64,000 bases of DNA from Porpolomopsis calyptriformis. Taxonomy: Eukaryota > Basidiomycota > Agaricomycetes > Agaricales > Hygrophoraceae. Within the stretch, counting starts at the first letter, position 1, and each line of letters starts with the position of its first letter. A model generated the notes under the pieces. That model was given only the letters and a program-made list of their open reading frames with translations. It had not been told where the DNA came from and did not search any database. The position numbers and the translations under genes are program-made. Location: assembly GCA_951640195.1 (NCBI GenBank), contig OX621163.1, positions 558,001 through 622,000 of the forward strand, written 5' to 3'. Positions 56,117 through 64,000 of the stretch are shown here, piece by piece.

Positions 56117-59100
56117 GTGCACTATCGAAAAGATGTACTGCTGGATTTTGTTCTCGCAAACTCCCCGCCTCAACTTTTGGACTCACTCCGTGATGCTGTA
56201 GATCAGAAAATCAGTCAACGGAACACTTGGGCAGCAAAAGAAAAGAGGAAATGCAACAACGAATGCTTTCAACATCGAAAAGCAGCAAGATTAGAAAAAA
56301 TGGACTCGATCAGGGAGGAGAAACGAGACGTATCCAAATTTCTGGAGTTGCCAAGTAGCGATTGCGTAAAGCAGTGTTATCGTCAATTCTACAAAGCCAC
56401 ATCAGATGAAGCCATAGCGACAGCGACATGTGCAGTATGTGCTCAAGAGGTTTCAGTTAAAGAAGATCAAGTCTCCATCCATTCGTTGACTGAACTCCCA
56501 CATGCTCATCGACTAATCCCCAAAAATTGGCACTATACGTATGATCTGTTCCAGGGATTATTGTTGGAACCACAAGGAGTCACACAGAGTGGAGAAAACC
56601 TACAAGTAAAAGTATGTCGCCAGTGCATGACGGAGTTGAAGTCCAAAAATCACGACCGCCCCCCTCGTCTTTCTCTAGCAAATAACCTATGGCTTGGGAG
56701 AATACCTTGGCAGTTGGAAACGTTGACCTTCCCTGAACAACTCCTTATCGCACTTCTGTACCCACATGTATACATCTTCAAACTCTTCCCGAAGGATATC
56801 CACGCTCGACCAGATGCATCTACCCTCCAGCACGGGATGCGGGGGACAGTCAGCACTTATGACCTAGATGTAGAAGGGGCGGCATCCCTGGTTCAAGGGG
56901 ACATGCTGCCGCAGTCAACCAGTCTTCTTCCATTAGTGATTTCTGTTACATTTATTGGGCGAGGAAGTTTACCTAAACTTTGGTTACGCACAACATTCCA
57001 TGTCCGCCGTCAACTGATCTTCGAGGCATTGAATTGGCTGAAAAGCCACAACAAATACTACTGCGATATAACAATCGATCCTGATCGCATACGTCAATTA
57101 CCGGAAGACGACGTACCAGCAGAGATTATAGGAATCGTGCAGCAGACAACTGACATGGGTATTGTGGACCAGGAAGCTAACGGATATGTACCCACTGAAA
57201 CATCAGGAGGTAAGACTAGAGAATACTCATACCGTGACTCAGTCCTTACCTTTGAACCAGATGTTGATGGAGCAGCTATGCGAACAACCGAGAGTATGCA
57301 TGTTACAGAAACAGATGACAGCGGTCAGTTCATCATCATATTACATCTACTATTGGATGTTAAGACACGCCTTAGATGGCCCTGAAGTGATTCCATTGCA
57401 AGTTACCAGTGGACTAGACGTTGACCTGACAAACCTGACAACAAACGAAATGATGCTGTGGGGATTATCAAACTTGTGGAAAGAGGGTCGAGAGGGTGGA
57501 TACGTCGTGCGCCACGGACAGCAACCTGTGAATGATTTTGGATATTCCCAGAGGACAAACTCTGAATCCCTCATCAAGAATACGTATGATCCAAGTCTTC
57601 CTAACTTCTTCGAAAAAGCTTTTCCATGTCTATTCCCTTATGGGAGAGGGGGCATCAAGGCCAAAAGAGAAAATCCTGTCGAATTTTGTGAACACATACA
57701 ATGGGCTATGCAATACTTTGACTGGCAGTTTCGGAAGCATGAGACGTTTCCCTTCCTCTCATTCGGTATACTCCAGCGTCGCGAAGCTCTGCAGACTGCT
57801 TGAGTTCAAATGTAACGAAAGACATTTGAGTGCGACGCCCGAATCCTCTCCTCCATTACCCTAGCGAATCTCAAGCAAGCTGCAGCTGAGGAAGAACTCA
57901 ACAAGCCAATCTCAGATCCTGCCATTCGCCTGTTGAAACACCATATTCATGCATCTGTCGGGTGTGTTGTGGGATCAAATCAATCAAGGCTTCAACTACG
58001 CAGCCAGATTTGGTCAACGGCGATATACCTCGGCCCACCGTATCTTTGGATCACCATTAATCCTTGTGACTTACACAATCCCATTGCCCAAGTATTTGCT
58101 GGTGAAAATATCAACCTTAAAGACTTCATTTCAATGAAGGGACCTAATGTCAACCAGCGAGCGCAAAATATCGCTGCGGATCCATATGCCGCTGCCAAAT
58201 TCTTTCATTTCATGATCAAGACTATTATCGAGACACTATTTCAAGTCAAGAGCATGAAATATCAAGTCAGAAGTGAAATGGGAATACTCGGATTGATATC
58301 GGCGTACTTTGGGACAGTTGAGACTCAAGGTCATGGAACCCTCCACCTCCATCTCCTGGTTTGGCTCAAGAACACGCCCTCCTTTGAGGAGATTTCAGAG
58401 TTGCTGAAAATCGAAGAGTTTCATGCACGGATTGTGGCATACATACGGACCAATCTTCGATCCTATCTCCCAGGTCTGGAATCAGTTCAGTCAGTCAAGC
58501 AAATACCGAGAGAGAAGGACATCGCCTACAGTTGCCCCCCAAATCCCGATGCAGCAGACTACGATACTCAGATTCGTGCCTTTGAACTTTGTCTCATGAG
58601 GACCAAACAAATCCACACCTGCAAGGTTCGCCATTGCCTATTACTGAACAAATACAGGCAACTTAGATGCAAGCGTCGAGCACTGTTTACCTGTGCTCCA
58701 GATGATTTTATAACAGAAACAGGGAACTGGGGTTCTAAGCAATTGTACGAATATGTCAATGGATGGATACCTGGCATCCTTGTCAATGCGCAATGCAACA
58801 ATGATGCAAAACTTTTAATGAACGGAGAGGATACAAAGAATATCACATACTATGTCACCTCTTATGCTGCAAAGAAACAAGGCCAGAACTTCAACATGTT
58901 GGCTGTTCTAGCTAATGGCTATGCATACCATCTTGATCATCCCAAAGCCAACTATATCGATAGTGTTTGTGACAACCAACGACTGCTTCTTTTCCGCCTT
59001 GTACATGCTATCAACTGAGAGCAGGAATTTGCGGCCCCAATGGTTATCTCATATATAATGCCATGGGGTGATGCATACAAATCGCATATGTACTCCATCA

Positions 59101-60307
59101 TCTATTGGTCCTCATTTGTCGCAGAACTCCTAAAGGCGTTTCCAGAGCTCGGACAAGACATGAAGTAAGTCAATACATATTGTAGCTGCAAAGAACACAG
59201 CTAATCTCAATGGACAGTGTGACCACCGCACATGGAGATACCTTGAACACAGGGAACATTAACCGGGTACCACTGTATGTAATCAAAACTACTTCATTCA
59301 ATATTTGAAATATATATATTGTGCGATAGTCATACAGAAAATATCAATGAAGGTCAAGGAGATGAAGAAGCCAGAGTCATCATTGAAACTGAATATCAAG
59401 ACACTGAGGTAAACTAGTATCCTTGTCCATCAAAATCAAAGTAAAACTCACCGCATTTCAGGAGGGAGAATGGAATGTCACATTAGACCTAGATTCCACT
59501 GGTCATGTATACCCCAAATGCCAGGTCATCGACTATCGATTCCATGGCGATACATTGTCCTTGTGCAATCTACTCGATTTCTTCGTCGATACATATGAAG
59601 AAGATAGACTGAAGAATGACCAATCTGAAGATTCAGATGACCAAGGTGATGAATCACAACCAATTGTTGGTTGTCCTCGCAATGCTCGCATACGATATCT
59701 CAAGCAGCATCCAAAAGCAAATGAAAAACAGCGCATTCGACGATCACACGGGCATTGCAATTTGCCAAACTTCGTCGGATGCTATGTTCCAAGATGAGAT
59801 GACCTGAAAATCTATCCTTTCTACTGCGCATCTATGCTCATGCTATTCAAGCCCTGGCGATCTGTGCAAACACTGAAGTTACCCTTGCACACTTGGATAG
59901 AAGCTTTCGATGAGTTCATGATGACAGCTGCAAGCCATGTATCATTCATACTATCCGGGATACAATATTTCTACGAATGTGAATCAGCAGCTAAGGAGAA
60001 GGAAAAAGATGCAGATGCCATGGTAGATGATACAGGCCAAACCACCCGAAACGTCCGTGATGAGCATGATGATGAGTTGGGCAAAGATTATGTGACCACC
60101 AAACAAGGAGGCCTAAGCGAGGAAGGGCTTATCAACTTGATCGCAACCCAGAGGTTGGTACCAGAGGACAACCATGCCCATATCGCTATCGAAATCGCTA
60201 AACGAGCAAACATGTTTGCTAATGATGCATCAAGATGGAACATAGATGGGAGCCCCATTGTAGCAAATGCAACTGGAGCAGACCTGGCACTGCTGCAGAC
60301 ATGGTAA
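56117..60307 (+). pseudogene. Helitron Rep part of the polyprotein
   Basis: The first frame (to 57385) includes CAVCAQEVSV, HRLIPKNWHYTYDLFQGLLL and NNLWLGRIPWQLETLTFPEQ, the Cys-containing N-terminal domain of fungal Helitrons. After a frameshift comes FEKAFPCLFPYGRGGIKAKR. The Rep nuclease has the HUH motif GTLHLHLLVWL (about 58338-58370) and the double-Tyr motif YYVTSYAAKKQ (about 58850), both needed for rolling-circle cleavage and intact as sequence. Stops: TGA 57801, TAA 57813, TGA 59016, TGA 59795, TAA 60305. Several lie where relatives have Arg, consistent with CGA to TGA change. A small intron occurs near 59165. Confidence 0.8.
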
Positions 60308-62053
60308 GCACAAATGAAAGAAGATGTTTCACAACAAAATTCAGAAGTCAAAAACCCATGAACTGAAGAACCTGTCGACAATGGCGCAACTGTAGGCATG
60401 CTGACTGAACAGGATGCAAACAACCAAGAACCCAACATCTCCTTACTTGCCCCAGAGGCCTCACTCCCCCCCGTTGACCCTTCTCAGCTAAAACCCAATC
60501 AATTTCGAGCTTACGATATCATCACTTGGCATCTGGAACGAACCCTCACAGGAGATGAGCCTCCACCTCTCCAAATGATCCTCTTTGGAGAAGGAGGGAC
60601 CGGCAAGTCGAAGGTCATTCAAACGGTGACTGAAGCATTCACACAAAAAAAAGCTCAACATATTCTCACGAAGGCAGCGTACACTGGTGTTGCAGCATCT
60701 CTTATTAACGGGAAAACGATGCACATGGTTGCTGGTCTCTTGATTGGGTCAAGCGGCAAAGTCGGTGACGAGACAAAGGCGAAACTGCAAGCGTTTTGGA
60801 AACACAAACGTTATCTCATCCTCGATGAATACTCAATGTTATCGAAAACCTTTCTGGCTTTGTTATCTAAAAATATCACTATCGGGACCCAAGGCTCAGA
60901 CTTTGTGTGTGCAGGATACTCATTTGGAGGCCTCAATGTGATAATCTGTGGAGACCTGTATCAATTCCCTCCAGTTGCTCAACCTCCAGCTGAATGTTTG
61001 TACCATACCATAAACTTAGAGAAGGACTCGACAGAGTGTCAAATCGGACAAGTGATATATGAAGAATTCACGATGGTTGTAATGTTAAAACAACAGATGC
61101 ATATAACAGACACCATTTGGCGTGATTTTTTGGTCCATCTACGGAACGGACAAGTTCAAGAATGGCATATTAAGATGTTGAGGAAGCTAATCATAAGCAA
61201 GACTGGGGCAGAGAGCACAAACTTTGGAGACGAGCCTTGGGCATCTGCAGCGCTGGTCACCCCACGCCATGCAGTTCAGATAAGATGGAACGAAGAAGCA
61301 ACAAGGAGATGGTGCCAGAGCAGCGGCGAACGATTATTTGTATGCACCGCGAAAGACCAAATCGGGCATCGAGAACTCACATTGGCTGAAAGATATAGCC
61401 TTGCTATGCACGCTAAAACTGACAAAGGGAGGAAGCGCAAGGACTTACCACAAAAAATAGAACTTGTGAGGGGGATGAAAGTATTGGTAATGAATAATGT
61501 TGAAACTGACCTCGATGTGAGGAATGGAGCTCACGGAGAAATAGTGGACATCATATTGCATCCTGATGAACCATCTATTGGTAACAACCCCATTGTACAG
61601 CTTGACTATCTACCATCCTATCTTCTTGTCAAACTCTCCTGCACACGAGCATCCAAACTCCAAGGACTGGATGAAGGCGTTATCCCAGTGGAAGTGGTAA
61701 CCACCACCATGCAAATCAAAGTCAAGACACCACAAGGGAAGACAGTAACATGAACGGTTCGACGCCAGCAATATCCCATTACTGGAGCCTACACATTTAC
61801 CGACTACCACTTGCAGGGACAAATAATACCATACGTGCTCATTGATATTGCGACGCCGCCTCATGGAACACTTACACTGTTCAACCTATACATAGCACTG
61901 TCTCGAAGTTCAGGACGGGACACCATACGTTTACTGCGGGACTTTGATGAGAAACTATTCAAACAGAAACACGACATGGGTTTACTTGCAGAAGATGACA
62001 GATTAGAGAAACTAAACGAGTCCACGCTAGGATGGTGGACAAGGATGGGATGA
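60308..62053 (+). pseudogene. Helitron PIF1-type helicase part
   Basis: Walker A GEGGTGKS at 60587-60610, motif II ILDEYSM, motif III ICGDLYQFPPV, then VRGMKVLVMNNVETDLDVRN. TGA at 60359-60361 precedes the domain, and TGA at 61751-61753 cuts it. The same frame continues RRQQYPITGAYTFTDYHLQG, IIPYVLIDIATPPHGTLTLF and ALSRSSGRDTIRLLRDFDEK, the C-terminal helicase motifs, to the natural stop near 62053. Confidence 0.85.
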
Positions 62054-63142
62054 AAGCCCATGTAGGAATGACACAAAATGATTTGACTCCAATCATGTAT
62101 GACGATTGAATTTATTTTATTTCAATTTTAAAATATACATATACACAAGGAGAGAATCCCTACTCACTTCTCGGCCTCATGGCCTGGTATAAACTTTGTA
62201 TAAATGCCGTTACACGGTCACGAAGAAGCAGAATATAGGGAGTCACTGGAAGAATCAGGCGTCTCCGGGTTCAATGAAAACCTGTGCCAATTAAAGGGGT
62301 GGAGAAACCTTGCCTAGCAAGGTAACTTGTTTGGATGTTGTGTGAACATTCCATCATTGAATTCTCATAATATATGAACATTGGCTCTTCCATGTGCATG
62401 TGATAAAGCAATGTATGCATTGAAAGCTGTGAGTTCTCCTGTTGGAGGTTGAGCAATGTCAACTAACATATTATCGATGGTTTGTCCTTGCACACAGAAA
62501 TCAGTGAAAGCATATGCCAATGTGATTGGTATTTGGAATCATGTTATCATTTTGATGTTTCCTTTTGAATCAGAAATACAATATGATCTTGTTATCAGAG
62601 TAATCAGGATGATTCCTTGTCCAAGTCCTTTCAAAGCTATCAACTTAGTTCTCTCCAGTTGCATGAGAACATAGCATGGTGGATATTCTAGATTAATGAT
62701 TACTGAGGTATTTGGTTTTTCCCTCTCATCCAGTACAATTTTTGTGATAACCCCTCAAGCTTCATTGGCAACATCTAGATCTGTTTGGATATTGAAGGTC
62801 ACTATCACTTTCAGCCCTATTGCTAGGTCAACAATATTTTACAATCCAGCTCTTTCTTTTTGAGTATTCCTCCCTTTTCCCATTCTCGTAGTGGCTGCCA
62901 TGAATCATTCTTCTAAAGTCATTTGTCATCCTTGTATCATGTTGATTGTGGGATAATGAAATCATTGTTTTCATTCTTTCATACACTCTGTGATTGTGGC
63001 CACCTCATTCCATTGGTGACATATGATGAAGTTGGTCAGGTGAAAAATGTCAGAATAAGGAAAATACTAAAGATTATGTAATTGATATGCATGTACATTT
63101 GTATCAATAGAGTCGTGATTGTACATATCCCAACACTCCCCC
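62054..63142. other. region holding a Ty1/copia LTR, minus sense
   Basis: Read on the minus strand, a polypurine tract (GATTGAGGGGGAG, around 63136-63150) is followed by TGTTGGGATATGTACAATC, a typical copia LTR start near 63134. The distal LTR end was not found. No other gene seen. Confidence 0.45.
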
Positions 63143-63355
63143 TCAATCACAATGTAGTCCTAGTTTGTTGTAGAAGTACATAAACTTCGGAGCTGGGAGG
63201 GCTTTCGTGAAGATGTCAGTGATGTTTTCAGAGGTAGGTACATAGATGATTTCGACATCCTTGTTTGTTACCAATTCCCTGATGAAATGATATCGGATGT
63301 CAATGTGCTTGGATTGGGCATGTGTCACAACTGTAGTTGCAGGTCTTCTCGTCAA
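63143..63355 (-). mobile_element. Ty1/copia polyprotein 3' end (RNase H)
   Basis: The frame reads THAQSKHIDIRYHFIRELVT, then EIIYVPTSENITDIFTKALP and a short tail, the standard end of Ty1/copia RNase H. The polypurine tract and LTR start follow. Upstream of about 63345 the copia reading is lost. Confidence 0.85.
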
Positions 63356-64000
63356 TCACAAGGCAGGCCTTGGAGCTTAATAAGTCTAAGAGGATATAGA
63401 AAAAGGTTCTGACAGGAATGTCTTCATAAAGGGTAATGATTCCCTCCATGTTGAGTCTGACTTCTACAAAGAAGTTCTGTTGTGGGTTAAATCCGTTACG
63501 TGCCTCTGCTGAGAGTTTAGGGAATATAGGCATGAACAGTTGGCTCGGTAACTGTGGGTTTATGTTTCTCTTTTCTTGTTCTGATGAAAAGAAGTCTGAT
63601 GATTCTGATTGCGTTCGTGCTACTACAAGTAATCTCACAGGAGGACAAAGTGATGATCCACTTCGCCCTCAGGGTTTATATAGTATTTCTAAAATAGGAG
63701 TCATTATGAGTCAGCCTCCACAGTCACCCCATTTTCTATTGTTCACAGCCTCCAGTTTAAGGTTTGCCATTGTTCCTAGTCATACTGTAGAAGGCTGTGT
63801 GCTTCTGTTGACTCAATTCTATTGGGCACTGCCTTCTGCAGCATTTAGGCTGTGTTGTCTCATGACTAGTTCCTATTGTTCTTCTGGTCATAAGATCGCC
63901 ATTGTTTCTATCTCTTGTCTGGCATATCGGGTTTCTCTTCTTTGACTGAGGAACCTTCTTTTGGTCCTCCCTTTGTTCCTAGATGTATAAAAGGTGTGGA
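63356..64000. other. unassigned sequence beyond the copia fragment
   Basis: Both strands have frames over 100 codons, none recognisable. TATAAAAGG occurs at the window end. Could be internal element sequence or a different insertion joined to the RNase H piece. Confidence 0.3.

Larger units (their letters stand above)
56040..62060 (+). mobile_element. Helitron rolling-circle transposon, inactivated
   Basis: Contains in order an N-terminal Helitron-like domain, a Rep (HUH) nuclease domain and a PIF1-type helicase, all on the plus strand. At least seven in-frame stops and one frameshift (near 57340) interrupt the polyprotein. Ends are approximate; GGCCTCATGGCC near 62175 could be a terminal hairpin but no CTRR follows. 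Confidence 0.85.

Noticed and set aside
62160..62190. GGCCTCATGGCC as the Helitron 3' hairpin
   Set aside because: The stem is only four bases and no CTRR terminus follows, so the element end was left open.
1..64000. tRNA, rRNA or CRISPR arrays
   Set aside because: No cloverleaf boxes, rRNA cores or regularly spaced direct repeats with unique spacers were seen; the tandem repeats have no spacers.

Overview
The window is nuclear DNA of a filamentous basidiomycete, most likely an Agaricomycete. Genes are dense, on both strands, and split by many 45-75 nt introns. Identifiable gene products are fungal (Atg22, Phs1, SAP18, NADAR, LARP7-like, LYR protein, New1/EF-3 family) or match mushroom-type families (ARM-like proteins, small two-helix membrane proteins, WD40 proteins with membrane helices, G-domain proteins). 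No rRNA, tRNA or CRISPR array was seen. Exon models below were joined by eye from splice signals and reading frame.

Left part (1-20.5 kb) is accessory. Two near-identical G-domain genes (279-1084, 3648-4440) lie among eroded exons and a Ty1/copia scrap. Then comes a repeated two-gene module. One partner is a ~760-residue ARM-like helical-repeat protein; the other is a ~160-residue protein with a Pro/Ser-rich tail and two membrane helices (called TM-A to TM-F here). ARM1/TM-C and ARM2/TM-D are head-to-head pairs. Their shared promoters carry a 28-bp element, once in the first and six times in the second. A New1/EF-3-like ABC ATPase fragment is inserted in the 3' flank of TM-A between ~70 bp direct repeats.

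Middle part (21-38.6 kb) is mostly housekeeping: a zinc-binding nuclear-type protein, Atg22, Phs1, a small XRE-type HTH protein, a type I membrane protein, a LARP7-like protein, a NADAR protein, a hotdog thioesterase and a LYR-motif protein. It is interrupted by a complex tandem duplication (29,079-33,407) whose junction holds a displaced piece of the NADAR gene.

Right part (39-64 kb) has the third head-to-head pair (TM-E/ARM3) plus TM-F, a minisatellite, pseudogene pieces of ARM and SAP18, a UPF1-like helicase, intact SAP18, a WD40 membrane protein, a gene interrupted by a stop, a decayed Helitron (56-62 kb) and the 3' end of a Ty1/copia element.

The best candidate for an undescribed system is the ARM/two-helix membrane protein pair, found three times in shared-promoter orientation with extra solo and broken members. 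Its function cannot be read from the sequence.
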